Source: Mangifera indica
Taxonomy: Eukaryota; Streptophyta; Magnoliopsida; Sapindales; Anacardiaceae
Length of the DNA stretch: 64,000 nt
Direction: 5' to 3'
Assembly (NCBI RefSeq): GCF_011075055.1
Contig: NC_058155.1
Location: 6,463,537-6,527,536, forward strand
Part shown: positions 10,691 to 23,684 of the stretch, piece after piece
How the letters are laid out: every line of letters starts with the position of its first letter
How positions within the stretch are numbered: the stretch's first letter is position 1
Made by a program: the position numbers and the translations under genes
The notes under the pieces: model-generated
The model's input: only the letters and a program-made list of their open reading frames with translations
What the model was told of the DNA's origin: nothing
Database searches by the model: none

Positions 10691-12680
10691 GAGATCATTG
10701 ATAAAAAGAATAATTTAAAGCTTCATCATATACAAAACTTAAGAGGGATCACTAATAAAAAGATATACCCAAAAGAGGTAAAAAGGGTATAAAGTGTAAT
10801 TCTTTTACTAATTGGTAAAAATTTATTACATACTTCATTTAATAAAGATTACTATATATAGGATTCCATGTATAACAATTTTTATATGAATTATTTTTAT
10901 TATTTTAAATAAAAAATTATTAATCTATATTTTTATACTTATTAATGATAAGAACTGTACTAAATATGTTAAGAATTTACTTTTAAAATACTATCGGAGA
11001 AGATTTAAACTCATACTCTTGTATACATAAAATTGTCACTCAAGTAATTCTTTAGAGACTATTAATGTGATTCATAGAGACCATAAATTACACTTAGAAT
11101 AAACAAAACTTACTCAGAAAGAAGCAAAACTCAATCAAATTTAACTTGTCTTGTTTTTTATAGCAAGTGTTACATTTAATAACAATCTACATTAATGTTA
11201 GTGTTTTACATACTTCGTTGGTGATCTACTAAATAAAGTGCAACCTAGGCAATCATCTTTTTGTTATGGATCCCCAATAAACCTATGTGAAGAAAACAAA
11301 GGAACGTTGTCTTTATGACATTAGTGTCATCCTCCCTTCATGCCCTTTTCTTGAAGACTCTCATAATATCATCATAAGTAATTGAGGTCTCATTGATAAA
11401 TTATTTATCTTTGATTCTCTATTTAGTTGAGAAAGGAAGATAATGTAGGATCTCTGTATGCTGACTGAATTAAGGTCTAGTCATAGGGGTGAACTTGCAT
11501 GATCTAAAACAAATGTCAACTTCATTAACTCTAAACCATGATTCTTCTTTGAAGTTTACCATCACCACTTCCCAAAGAATAAAGAAGTGTTCTAACACTC
11601 CTTTGGAAAGTGAATCCTAAAAATAAAATAAACTTTTCAAAACATGTTTTCTGAAAAGTCTCTTCTGGTACACTATCAACGACCCCCTAATAGTGACACT
11701 TGGTAGAAAATCTAATCTCCTCAAATGCGACATCATGATCTCTTTTGTTTTTAGAAACAATATTCTGTATAAAAATTATAAATAGGTTAATTTTTATAAT
11801 AAATTCACGTTTATATATTAAAGTATCTATTTTTGAACACGATTTTAACAGTAATTGATTCTACATCTATTTTAATACAAACCATTAACAAATTTTATGA
11901 AAACCGTAAAAAATTTAAATTACTTCACACAAAAATTCAACTAGTAAAAACCCGACCTCTAAATTTAACAAATCTCAACATTATAAAGTATTGAACATGA
12001 TAAGGAACACTATACTAACTTTTCCCCTATTTGTTTAGTTGGAAATTGAGTGAAATGACCAGAATTGGTTTTGGTTTTGGTTTTGTAAGCACGTGCAACC
12101 GCAAGATGAGAATACAAGATTTCAAATGTTGGAAATAAATTTAAGACTTGTTTATGCACGAACATTTTCATCAAGGTGCAATGTATTTGACTGTACCCAT
12201 GCACACCCAAAGATTGGTTAATTTTAATTAAACAACCTGAATTGTAATAATTTAAATTAGTTTCTCTTATTTATACATAAAAATGAAATTCACCTACCAT
12301 ATAAATCAGGCAAGTATGGTAACATGATAAATACAATTTTTATACTAATTAATTAAATATATAGATGATGTAATTTTATAATTAAGAAATCTATAGTTAT
12401 GGTAACATTTTAATGTCGATTAATTGATTAAGGTAAAGATATAAATACAGTAATTAGACAAAAATAAAAATAATATGATAAATATTTCAGCCAAAGAAGG
12501 AAATAAAAATCAAAATTAAATAATTTCTAATTTTTATATAAAATAAGAACTTAAAAAATGTAGGCTTTTTGTCCTGGGTGGCAAGTGACATTAAAATATT
12601 GCCTAATTGGACCGGCTAAGAGATCCTCTCATGCATTGAACCTGCCGAAGAGGCTGCTTTTTCAGCATTAAATGTCCAAG
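10691..12680. other. Intergenic upstream of the first trihelix gene
   Basis: AT-rich with no ORF that looks coding and no repeat boundaries that I could define. Short gene-like text at 11270-11730 has stops in all frames. The promoter of the downstream gene should lie in the last few hundred bases. Confidence 0.4.
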
Positions 12681-13224
12681 CACTTTTCCTTTTGAGTACT
12701 GACTGGACAATCAATCTTCCCACATACAAAACTACATATGTAAATACATATTTCTCTCTTTAGTTTAGTGGCAGGCTGTCTTCGCGCTCTGCTCACCTAT
12801 CGGTTGATTTTTTTTGCAGATAAGTGGTTTTGCATCTTCTTCCTCTTCATTTTTTTTTATGAGAAGTAGCTTTTTGATTTTGGTTTTGACTAGTGGGTTG
12901 GTTTTATTTGGTGATATCGGAGGTCGGATTTTTGTGGGTATGTGAGTTTGGTATTGTAGTTTGTGAAATTTGTGATTTTTGTCTTGTTTGTTTGGATTGA
13001 TGTGATGAGACTTTTGGGTTTTGTGTTTAAGTGTTTTTGGAAGTTAGTTTGATTTGTGGAAATTCTTTGGTAGTGAAAAACAAGAAGTGGGTGTGCTTGG
13101 TTTTGCGATATAGTGTTGATGAAACAGAGATGAATTGTTTAAGAAGCTAGAAATGCAGGTGCAGTAGGGTTTTTATTGGAAATGGGTTCTTGTTTATTAT
13201 CTAATTAGACTAATTTATAAAATT
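12681..13224 (+). promoter_or_regulatory. Leader of trihelix gene 1, possible 5' UTR intron
   Basis: This stretch changes from AT-rich to T/G-rich sequence typical of plant leaders and introns. A good donor 'tgg|gtatgtgag' starts at 12938, and an acceptor 'aaatgcag' ends at 13158 (a second 'gcag' ends at 13164), so a 5' UTR intron of roughly 220 bp is plausible. A short C/T-rich run lies at 12825-12855. No transcript evidence is available here; the intron is inference. Confidence 0.4.
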
Positions 13225-14571
13225 ATGAAAGGAAATTTATCACAAGGAGGCATGATTCCAGGCGGGGACTCTTTTGGGGGTCTTGACTTGCAAGGATCAA
13301 TGAAAGTTCACCATCAAACTCAACAGCATCCACACATCTTACACCAACATCACCATCCTATTCCTCACCAAGGGTCTTTGGTCTGTCCCTCGATTCACGA
13401 GGGATTTCCTCTCACAATTGGGACCATGCAAAGTTGTGAACAAACCATGTCAATGGCTGATTACAGTAAGGGAGAAAGAGGAAAAAATTCAGTGAGTGAT
13501 GATGAAGATCCAAGCTTTGCTGAGGATGGTGGCGAAGGTCATAATGATGCTAGTAAATGGATGAAAGGGTCACCTTGGCATCGTGTAAAGTGGACTGATA
13601 AGATGGTTAAACTTTTGATTACTGCTGTGTCTTATATAGGTGAGGATGCAGGTTTGGATTGTGGTGGTGGGGCGAGAAGGAGGTTTGCATTTTTGCAGAA
13701 AAAGGGTAAATGGAAATCTGTGTCAAAGGTAATGGCGGAAAGGGGTTTTAGTGTCTCCCCTCAGCAATGTGAGGATAAGTTCAATGACCTCAATAAAAGA
13801 TATAAGAAGCTTAATGATATACTTGGAAGAGGCACATCTTGCCAGGTTGTTGAGAATCCTCATCTTTTGGATGCCATGAACTTCTTAACGGAGAAAAAGA
13901 AGGACGATGTTAGGAAAATATTAAGCTCCAAACAACTATTTTATGAAGAGATGTGTTCTTATCATAATGGGAATAGATTGTTTCTGCCTCATGATCCTGC
14001 ATTGCAGCATTCCCTGCAGTTGGCTCTTAGAAGTAGGGATGATCATGATAATGATGATGTGAGGAGGCACCAACATGATCCTGATGAAGATGATGAAAAT
14101 ATGGAGACCGATGATCATGATGAGTTTGAGGAGAAGCATGCTTCACATGGGGATAGCAGGGTCACATATGGTGTCCCTGGGAGCTCTTCTAAAAGGCTGA
14201 AACAAGGTCCGGGCCACGAAGATACCTGTCTTGGGAATTCCATGAATCTTCATGACTTCAACAAAAACTCTTTCACCCATCCACAAGTTGCACAAGCTGA
14301 TATGAATCAAGTCTTACCTGAAAATATGAGAGCAGCTTGGCTACAGAAGCAGTGGATTGAATCTCGCTCACTTCAGTTAGAAGAACAGAAGTTACAGATT
14401 CAAGTTGAAAAGTTGGAACTGGATATACAACAATTCAAGTGGCAGAGGTTTAGCAAGAAACAAGATCATGAATTGGAAAAGTTGAGGATGGAAAATGAGA
14501 GGATGAAGCTTGAGAACCAACGCGTGGCATTGGACCTGAAGCAAAAGGAAATGCGTACTGACTTCAATTAA
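13225..14571 (+). CDS. SH4-type trihelix transcription factor, intronless
   Basis: A 448-residue uninterrupted reading frame. After a Gly/His-rich N-terminus (His-rich about 29-48) and an acidic stretch (about 91-110), residues about 118-205 form one trihelix/Myb-like domain. It shows spaced aromatic residues at W123 (VKWTDKMVKLL), W163 (GKWKSVSKVM) and the C-terminal helix QQCEDKFNDLNKRYKKL. A second conserved block follows (about 215-268, LTEKKKDDVRKIL to LFLPHD). Then come a low-complexity Asp/His region (272-305), a basic SSKRLK patch (about 321) and a long C-terminal coiled coil (about 366-445). This arrangement matches the Arabidopsis At1g21200/At1g76870 group, recalled from memory. Expected to be a nuclear DNA-binding regulator, with the coiled coil probably for dimerisation. 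The start was chosen because MKGNLSQGGMIPGG matches the conserved N-terminus of that group as I remember it. Targets are unknown. Confidence 0.93.
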   Translation: MKGNLSQGGMIPGGDSFGGLDLQGSMKVHHQTQQHPHILHQHHHPIPHQGSLVCPSIHEGFPLTIGTMQSCEQTMSMADYSKGERGKNSVSDDEDPSFAEDGGEGHNDASKWMKGSPWHRVKWTDKMVKLLITAVSYIGEDAGLDCGGGARRRFAFLQKKGKWKSVSKVMAERGFSVSPQQCEDKFNDLNKRYKKLNDILGRGTSCQVVENPHLLDAMNFLTEKKKDDVRKILSSKQLFYEEMCSYHNGNRLFLPHDPALQHSLQLALRSRDDHDNDDVRRHQHDPDEDDENMETDDHDEFEEKHASHGDSRVTYGVPGSSSKRLKQGPGHEDTCLGNSMNLHDFNKNSFTHPQVAQADMNQVLPENMRAAWLQKQWIESRSLQLEEQKLQIQVEKLELDIQQFKWQRFSKKQDHELEKLRMENERMKLENQRVALDLKQKEMRTDFN

Positions 14572-15940
14572 TTGACTTGTTATCACTCTATGTTCATAGC
14601 AATCTCTGGCTAGCTCATCTTTGTGTTTGGTAAGCTGCTGTTAATTTGAACAGTAGTATCACATTTTGGGTGGGAAACCTGGGTGGAAATCTTCACCCTT
14701 CCTGCATTTATTAGTAGAAGTAGGATTGTGTCAATACCAATGGCTAGCTTTCATGTTTTTTACCTTTGGTGAAACAGTATGCCTTTGGTTGAAGAATTTT
14801 GTGGTGAGAATCTTCTTGTTAGACATTCTATTTGTGTTAATTATTATTGTAAGCTTGGATTTTCATGTAGACTTTTCTTTGTTTTGTTTAATTAAATTGA
14901 AATATATACTTTTTTTTTTCCCATATCTTTATATTATCATATAGTTCTAGCAGTTTATAAACATCCTCTTCTTTTTACTCACTGTACATGTTTTATGATT
15001 GGAGATATATTGTTCTGCACTAGTTGTGGTCAAAGATTATACATTACTTTACTTGTTATGTATTCTCTTTTTTGAAGCCTGGTTGGTTTGTGGAGAGGTG
15101 ATTTCTTGAAGATCTTCTATTTTATGATAGATCCTTATCACTTTCCTGGTTTAAAAATTTACCGTGAAGAGGTATTAAGTACTTACTGCCTTATTCTGCC
15201 ATCTCCCTATGTGACTTGCCTGTGAAAATCTTTGCCTTTTGGTTTCATCTAGTTGATCCCTAAACAGGTGTTGATTCTGTGGCATTGCTGCTTATAATAT
15301 GAGTAAAATTATATGATGGTACTGCTTCTGGCTGTAACAAGTCATGAATGATTGGGACAGTGTTTCTCTTGGATGTTTTTTTGACATGTTAGGAGTCCTA
15401 ATTGAGGAGAGTTCTTGTGAATGCAGTAAAAGGTGAACATTTTACATCTTTGTCTTGCCATTTAAGACATTGGATACCCAATAAAAAATAAAACTGAAGA
15501 AAACCTGCTATTTCATGCCAAAAAAGGAAAAAGGTACAGAAAGTTAATGATAAACTTATACAAACTGTTTGATCACTCGCTATTTCATACTATGCTTAGA
15601 TAAATTTGTGGATTGTTATGTTATTGGGAAATTTTCTAGCCAGTATGCTTCATAATGATTTATAATTTTTAAGAGTTTAGAAAATTATTGGATTGTTTTT
15701 AATTGGCTTAAGCTTTTGGGATTAGTGTTTAATCCAGATTGCATTAGTGCTTTTTTAACCAAAAGGTCTTATTTTCATATCCCTCTGTTGTATTAGTTAA
15801 ATTATAGCACAGACCAACTTGGTTCTTTATTTACATCCCCTTCCACATTTATGTGTTTTTGGGTTTATGTAAGAATTAGTCTCATTAATTTTGGCATGTA
15901 TGTGAGCTATTGTTCTACAGTCTAAATAGAATGGTTGGCC
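14572..15940 (+). other. 3' flank of gene 1, moderate composition, no ORF
   Basis: Right after the stop codon the sequence stays less AT-rich than the surrounding intergenic DNA and looks transcribed (T/G-rich, no repeats), but stops occur in all frames. Possible poly(A) motifs lie near 14890-14910. It could be 3' UTR or downstream non-coding exons and introns. No second protein-coding gene was recognised. Confidence 0.4.
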
Positions 15941-16335
15941 TCTTCTTATAGGCTTAGCCTCCTTTTATTAGAGGTTAGTTAGCGTAGACGTCTAAATGAC
16001 GAACACTTTCTGTTTGGATCTCAGCCTATTATTCACCTAAAGCAGTAAATAAACTCAAAACACACTAAATTAACAATGATTTTATTGATAGAAGGAGTTA
16101 CAAACATATAAACTAGACAATTAGAGGAATCAGAAGCCTCCCATATCCGGCAGTGCGTAGCGTCGAAAATCTCCCACAATCAGCCCTAAGGCTGCTCACA
16201 ACCTTAAAGTTGCTCAAAATTCCTTAATCTTTCTTCCTTTTTCCTTGATAACCCTAGCTAGCCATTTTTATAATAAACCTAACCTATAAATTAAGGACAA
16301 ATGTCCCCTTATCCTATCACTTTAGTAGAGTAGAT
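15941..16335 (-). mobile_element. LTR-like segment on the minus strand
   Basis: Read on the minus strand, this piece has the order expected of a retrotransposon LTR: 'tataaaaatggctag' (TATA-like, near 16268), a transcribed stretch with 'gagcaactttaaggttgtga', then 'ttgtaactcc' with 'aataaaatcattg' (poly(A)-like, near 16080). Boundaries and a target duplication could not be fixed. It interrupts an otherwise repeat-poor region downstream of gene 1, and may be a solo LTR of a copia-type element. Confidence 0.45.
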
Positions 16336-18725
16336 AATTGTGTTGGCTGATGAAGCTGCATATATGCAGGTATGATTAGAGCAAAAGATAGGAACATGTG
16401 TTTTATAATAATCTGAAGAAAATAGCATGAAGGTAAAAGAGAAGGAATTATCACTTCACCCTGGTGTTCAAAACTTTGGGCCACTTTTTGTTTAAGTCAG
16501 GAGAAGTTTTCTCAATTTACCAGACAATCCATGTAAACTTGAAGAGCAATAAAGGCTGCAAGAACACAAGATTAAGCTCCACTTCTAACTTTTCTCGGTT
16601 GTGTTGTGTGTATTTACACAATTATATGTATGTCTCCTGTGTAGTAATTTGAATTCCTCTTATTTGGTATTATTTGTTCAAATTTACTCGTTAGGCCTGG
16701 TCTGGATTCTGCTAGATTGAAAATCATTCCTCAATGCAATGAATTAACTACTATTCCGGTAAACAGTCTTTCTCATTTTAATTATCAACACTTTGTAAGA
16801 CATTGCAATTTGATCTTGTCCTCATCTCTATAGTAGGAGAATGCTTCAACTTTTAAATAGCATCGCATGCAACCTTTCTTGTTCATACATGCACAGGCCC
16901 TCACATGTGTGTGTGCAGTTTCACATCAAAATACATTTATGATGTTTAGCTGCTCAATTTTGTTTCTCTTGCATATTTTTACAGCTATGTGTATTGTGTT
17001 TCTCTTGTATCTGGGCAACTTTTGTCTCATTTCTTTGAAGCACTATTAGAATCTGATAAATGATTTCATAAATGTGATGGATGCTACTCAAACGATGTGC
17101 ATGCAAGTGAGCATATAGAGATTTTAGATTATCACAGTTAATTCAGTAGTATCACCCAAAGCATATTGCTTTATGCATATCAAAGCTGCTTAAGCGCCGA
17201 ACTGGGTGGTTTATTTTTCACACCTTTTTCTTAGCCTTCAAACTGTTACATTTTGCAATTTATTACTCGCATGCATGTTTTTGTAAATGAAGTTCAGTGT
17301 AATGCATTTAGGACACTAATTTAGAGGCTGTAGTGTATTATCCCTTTCAACAGAGGCAAGATATCGAAAGAGAAAATGATTTCCCGTATATTTGATGATC
17401 ATGTAAACTATGCTTACTGCTTATCTGTATATCATCTGTTCTGAAGCTAGGATTGATATTGGCTGCATGATGCATGAAACTGGTGAACTCTTTCATTTTC
17501 ATGTTAGTTCGGAAAGCTCTATGTGAATTCAGTGGACCATAAACATTTATGTTCATGTTGTAAGTTTCCATCAGTAACCAGTTGCTGCACAGTGTTTGTG
17601 AAATTTCATTATTTCTTCAGCACCTGAAGAAGGAAAGAAAGTTTTGATCAATTTTCAAGCCATTGCTTTCTTCTCTGATTTAACAATTATCTTGAATACC
17701 ATGTACGGACGTTGCTGGGAAACTTACAAAATGAAATGAAGTCAAATTTCTGGGCATTATTTTGGCCATTGTTGACTCTAGAGAAGATGTGATTTACAAA
17801 ATGAAGTGAACAGATTTTCTGAGCTGATTCTGTGCGGTGAAATCAATTTTAATGTGTAAGGTCGTACTCTAGTGTAAGCCAAGGACCTAACACTAGCATT
17901 TCTAATATTTTTGGGCTTCCCTTGAGCGCATTTATTCTCTAGAGAAGTAGGATATTTGTAATATGGTAAGGCTGAATTGTTTCAATATTTACTTTCACAT
18001 ACAGTGGTTATGTTTTTATTTCATAAAAATAAAAACCTAATAGACTCTTAAGGGATAGTTTGAGTGACAAAAGTAGAAATTTTATATATAAGAGAGTATG
18101 AGTTCAAGTTTCTACATTTTGAGATATTTGACCTTGTTTGGTTGAACCTTTGTGATTTCATCGGATTGAGATATTTGGTCACGCTTTTAAGCGAGATTAG
18201 AATATATGAAGGCCAGAAGGATTTGAGTTGTCAAACCCACATCCTGTGAACCTCCCACTTTGGCCCTGTCGCCCCTTCAAATGCCTTTTGATTTTGGGAG
18301 AGAACTCAAGCACAAGATTGGTTGAGCTTCGTGCCAGAAATTGGATAAGGTTTTGTTGCTTTATCTCCCTTCTAATTAGATTTTTGGATTTCTTTTTCAT
18401 TCCGTTATTTTATTGTTCTGAGGGTTTTGATAACCATTGAATGGATTTGTTGATTTTTATGCTTCTGCCCTGAACTTTATCTTTTGCTCTTATTGTGGGA
18501 ATGTCTCCACAGCCGACATTGTTGTTATTTCATCTTTATGGTGTGGTGGATGCCACTCGGTTTTGCTTGAATCAACAGAATGAATACTCCTCTTTCTTTG
18601 ATACCCTAAAGCAATGTGGATTTTGTATTATCTGGCCTTGCCGGTGGTGGAGGTAAGTATTTATATATGCTATAGATGATGATCGTAAAGCCACAGTTCA
18701 AACATACCAAAATGGTTGAGAGCAT
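16336..18725. other. Repeat-poor non-coding stretch downstream of gene 1
   Basis: Continues the unusual composition of 14.6-15.9 kb. It has no ORF above about 75 codons that looks real and no element ends. The words are gene-like ('tatctggccttgccggtggtggaggtaagt' region at about 18630-18660 looks like a possible exon end and donor), but no protein could be read. It could be a non-coding transcript or the remains of a gene. Confidence 0.35.
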
Positions 18726-19604
18726 ATTGTATTAGATTTATTTTCCAACCTATAAAGCACGGACACGGAAATACTGAAATGGACACGACAAACGATATTT
18801 TCAAAAAATATAAGAAACAAAAATTGAGCGAAAACATATAAATATAACAAATATAGAGATTTATTTGTAAATATTAATTTTAGATATATATTTATTGATA
18901 AATTAATTGAAACAAATATTACATTTTACTAAAAAATTATAACAAAAAATAACAAAATAAATGTTATTAAAAGATAAATAACAAGTTGTTAGGATTTCTT
19001 ATAATGTCTTTAAACACTTCACTTTAATCACCACCTTAACATCATCATCGTAGATGGACTCAAGAAGGTTTCGTGACAAATTGTTTATTAAGAGAATAAA
19101 AACAATAAATAAAAAAAAATATAATTATGCAAAAATCGTTGATTACCTGATCGATAATTAAAAGTAAATAACTTTTTTGTGATTGAATTTCTTTATTTTT
19201 TTAAAGAAAAGAAGTGAAAAGATTATTGATTTAACTGATCAATTATTGACAAAAGAGACTTAGAGAAGTTATAGAATTTGAAAGCGAAGGGATTGAATTG
19301 AAACCATTTAAGTTAATAATATCTAATATGTTGTGTTTTAAATATTTTAATTAGAAGAAACGCATTTCTAAACCAATAATAGTTTCGTAATTTTTTATTT
19401 GTGGAAACTAGCCTGCCTGCCTGCCTGCCTGCCCGACACATTTTGTACAAGTTTCAAAACGTTTTCTTTTACGAAACTAGAAAACGTGGAAGCCATACCA
19501 ATCCAACGTTTTCATGAATAATAGTTTTCAGCTTGATGGACAACTTAAGAAGAAGACGAAGATTTCACATACTTCCCAAGCCACAATATGCAACCAATAG
19601 ATGT
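18726..19604. other. Intergenic with a TGCC microsatellite
   Basis: AT-rich, with a G/A-rich 'cacggacacgga' segment at 18758-18790 and a short tetranucleotide run (cctg)n at about 19411-19432. These resemble parts of plant DNA-transposon remnants. No ends were defined and no coding signal was seen. Confidence 0.4.
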
Positions 19605-19975
19605 TAACATTTTATGGCATAATACAGATAGAAAATAATATATATCATAAGATATATTATAATTAATACGATATAATAGATGTATTATAAGATAAAATAT
19701 ATATTTTATGATATGATATATATATATATATTACTGATACAGATCGATATATTTTTTATAGTAAATGATAATATACTACGAGTACATATAAAAAATTTTA
19801 AATTTTTAAAGGTGTTTATAATATTTATCCCAAATAATAATGCATTAATTCTATTTTTTTAATTGTTTTATTTCTTAAGAATTATATGATATGATCTGAT
19901 ATTTGATGCATGATACATAAAATTAGAATATGACATACAATATAATATACGAGTCAATTATCATGATACAACAGT
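19605..19975 (+). repeat. Dispersed repeat Q, copy 2
   Basis: Matches 8940-9345 in the same orientation. It contains a longer TA-rich core at about 19715-19735 than copy 1. Rich in 'gatata/tatatc' dyads, non-coding. Confidence 0.5.
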
Positions 19976-22515
19976 CAAATTTGGAAGCTAAAAAAAGAAT
20001 AAGAATAAGGGTGGATTCAGGCCAAATCGAGTTTGAACACCTTTTGGCTCTCTATTAAAAAAGAGTTAAATCGAACTGAATCAATTTTTAAGATCGAATT
20101 GATTCGGATTATATCTAGACCATAATGAAAATTAGAGATCGTCTTATCTCTACGTCTAGTTGAAACATTTTAAAAATGATCTCTTTATTTAGAAGATGAT
20201 AAGACAAAAAATAAAATTTAGAGAATATGAAAATGTGAAAAGTAGGTTTGAAGATAATTTAATAAAGTTTTTACTGTTGTGACAATTGAATCTTTTGCAA
20301 TTAGAGTAAGAGTATTTGTACAAGAAACTATACGAGGGTATTCTTCAATCAAACTGAATTCGAACTAAACTAAGCTAAATACCCTTGACTCAAGTTCGAC
20401 TCTAATTAAAAAACGAGCTAAATTTTTTAATTCAAGTTTGATTTAAATTTTAATTAAACAAATTTAAGTTGAGTTAAATCAAATTGAATCAACATTTGAG
20501 ATTGAGCTAACTCGAATCATATCAAAGCTTAGACAAAGAAGGTAAAAAGAGAGAAACAAAATAGCTAGTTACAAAAAATAAATAATTTGTTTACTTTGTT
20601 AAAGATATAAATGATATTACTCATATTATATACTGTGCAAATGGATAAAAATGACATTTGACTATTTGAACTAACGTCCAGAGGGGAAAAAAAAAAAGTC
20701 TCACCCTTAAAAAGAGTGGAAAATGACAATTCCATCACAGTTGGGGTGGAATATAGCCATTCGGCCTGACGGTAAATAAGATAAATAATGCAACAATTGA
20801 TTGATAGCTACAGCTTTTCGTACGAAGAGTGAACACTTGTAGCAATTCAGACCCACCATTTCTGCTGCTAGAAACTGCACGTAGCAGTAGTTATCAGGTC
20901 ATTTAGTCATTAAAGGTTTCAAGTTCCAAATATCTCAAATCATTCCAATACATTCAAGCATAACTGTACTGATATGGACTGCAGAAACATTTTTGATCAA
21001 ATGAAAAATATATATATATATATAGCATTTAAAACCAAAAAGCTGGGTTATGTTATGTCCGGAGCAAAAAGATAGTAGTGAAGAGTTGTGTGGAGCAAAG
21101 CTTTCAAGTGTTGGCAATGTAAAGCTAACGGAGGAGGAAAAAGGCTTATCCTGTTATCCAAATAGTGACATCAAGAGAAGTGGACATGAGTGAATTAACA
21201 AAAGTTTAGATATAGACGTTACAAAGAGTGAAAGACATTGAAGAAACAATGTGGGGCATTTTTGTTTCTACTCTCACTTTCTTCTCTACGTTTGTAAGTT
21301 GTAAATTGTTGCTTCTGTTACATGGGGGCCCCCTCGTTATCCTTCCTCCATTCTCATCCTTTCTTAAGAGCTTGCTTTTTCCTCTTCTAGGTCCCATCCT
21401 TGCTCATTTTCAACTAAAAAATATTAAATATATTATCCCACACGAAAATTCTCATGTGGAGATTTTCAATAAATTTGGACTTATAATACTGATGACAGAA
21501 ATACATTAAAAAAGAGGGCATCAGTTTCGTTGCGGCGCCGTCGACCATTGTCAACCACCAAAATAAAGGGTTGACGACACTGTGAAAATGAACAAGAGAG
21601 ATGGATCACATTCATTTTAAGCAAGAAACACAAATATAAGTTGTTCGGAATTATCACTAGGAAGGAGAGGGTGTCAATAAGATAAATATTATAATGTTAA
21701 AGTGAATTACTAAGAAGAATGATTGTAAAAAAAAAAAAAATACAATTATGAGAGTGTAATCACAATTTTATAAAAGATAAAATAACAACTGTAATGAATT
21801 AAAAAATAAAATTATAGAAAGGAGAAATATAAGTTTTCAAAACTAAATTGAAAGTAAACAAAATTTTATTATTTTTAATATCATTAATAAAATGATATTT
21901 ATATTTTTATAACCAATAAATTTTTTAATAAAAATATTTAATTGATGGGTATTTAGATTTATCAAATTTAGTGGATATAACTTTGTCAACAGGCTAATGA
22001 GACAGTGACAAAATGCATAATTAAGTTTCTCGATAAATGAAAATCTATAAAAGAAAATAGGTTGATTTTTATATGGTTACATTATATGTGAATTTATTGT
22101 TTCTCTTTTTTTATCTAAATATTTTCACCTCGCTGGGTGGTTGGTATGGTGGGGTTGCTTGTGCTAATCACCTTGCTAATTATGGCAATTTAACTATAAA
22201 TAATTGGGGTAATGAGGATTCATAATTTAGGGTTTCCACCTTGTGGGCATTATTATGTATATGCACATGCTTCTATGCTCCAATGATTTATACACAACTA
22301 GTTTAAGACCAAAGTATTTTTGCCATTGATTGCAGCCTAACTTTGGTAGGAGTAAATTATGTATCATGGGAATAAAATCTTGTCACATGGTTGGTTTGCT
22401 TCCATCTTACTCTCACAAATCACCTTAATTTGTATATAATATCTCAAGCAAATTGAACAAGCCACTACAAAACCTTTTAAACATCTACTACATACTATCA
22501 AACCGGATATATGTA
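19976..22515. other. Intergenic; 'actcgaatt' repeat words at the left
   Basis: Positions 19990-20520 repeat the 'gaattcgaactaaac' and 'caagttcgactct' style words seen at 4441-4680, and likely derive from a related non-autonomous element. 20640-20770 holds a short segment with GC-richer words ('aacgtccagagg', 'gttggggtggaatatagcc'). 20780-22515 shows no gene, no TIRs and no LTRs. Confidence 0.4.
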
Positions 22516-22692
22516 TTTACAATAAATTATGTGCACAAATTTTTTGGTTAAAAAATTGAATATATAGATAACATATTATAATATGATAAAACGATTTTGA
22601 ATTCAGTGTAAATTAATTTATAATCATATAATAATATATTATCTGTATATCTAATTATATACTTAAATATATGTACACATAATATTATCTAT
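22516..22692. mobile_element. Hairpin MITE (family F) copy
   Basis: Core 'aacatattataatatgata' then 'tttgaattcagtgtaaatt', followed by the complementary 'aatcatataataatatatta' and the outer arm 'tatgtacacataatattat'. The left arm 'ttatgtgcacaaattttttgg' is partly altered. Confidence 0.5.
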
Positions 22693-23204
22693 ATATTTAA
22701 TACTTTTATTCATATACATGATATAATTCAGTCTGATTTCTTTGTACAAGTAGTCTTAGTAATATTGTTTTTGTACATTCAATTTATTGGTTAAATTTGT
22801 ATGGTTGGTGGGTCTTTGAGAATTTGTGATATTTATACCGACTCTCAAATAAATTTTCTTTTGGGTTGTCAATAAAAACAAGTTAGAGAAAAAAAATAAA
22901 AGAATCAACTTGGTGGGTTTCTTAGCTGGTGCCAGATAAATGAAAGGGTTAATCCACATGGTAGACAGAAGAAGATGAAAGTGTACATTAACATTCACAA
23001 GTCACATGGCCACCATGTGAACTTAACATTTTGTCTTTCTTATAATTTTTTGTAACTTCTTATTTTGTCTCTAATTAATCCTGTCACTGTTTTCTATCTA
23101 GTATTTTTTAATTAAAAAATTAACTTTGTAAAGTATTTGAATTTTACATCCTTAGTAAAGGAATTTGAGATTTAATTTATAAGATGTTTTAGATACAATA
23201 ATGT
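22693..23204. other. Intergenic, nothing recognised
   Basis: AT-rich. The only open frame (minus strand, 22756-22998) is short, has no domain and lies in repeat-like sequence. Confidence 0.45.
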
Positions 23205-23360
23205 TATTCACACTCATTTTTAAGTATATATATAATATATTATCGTTTGATGACGTATTATTTTATCCTCAATTTAAAATCATCAAATTACTTGATGATA
23301 CATATAAAATATATATTCATTTATATACTCAAAGTGGATATACATAATTTTATTATTTTA
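23205..23360. mobile_element. Hairpin MITE (family F) copy
   Basis: Core 'attatcgtttgatgacgta' and 'atcctcaatttaaaatcatc' are followed by the complementary 'aattacttgatgatacata'. The right outer arm ends 'tatacataattttatta'. Confidence 0.5.
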
Positions 23361-23684
23361 TATAAAGAAAATTTGCATATAGGATTGGATTAAAACCGAA
23401 TTGAGTTTAAACTCATTTTAAATATGTTTGAGTTTGAACTTAAACAATTTCGGTTTGAATCCAATGCTATTTGCATGAATCCCAAAAATAAATTCTACAA
23501 ACTAAACCCAAATAAAAAATTTATAGGTTTTGATATAAGATTTGATTGGAAATAACTTGGAAATTGTTGGCTTCTCTATTATTCTAGCTATGTATTCCTG
23601 TTTCGATTTTCAAAATTTTACTTATATTTTTCTATGCTTTAATTTGAAAATTTAAGTGAGAATCTGAATAGTACAATCTATTCA

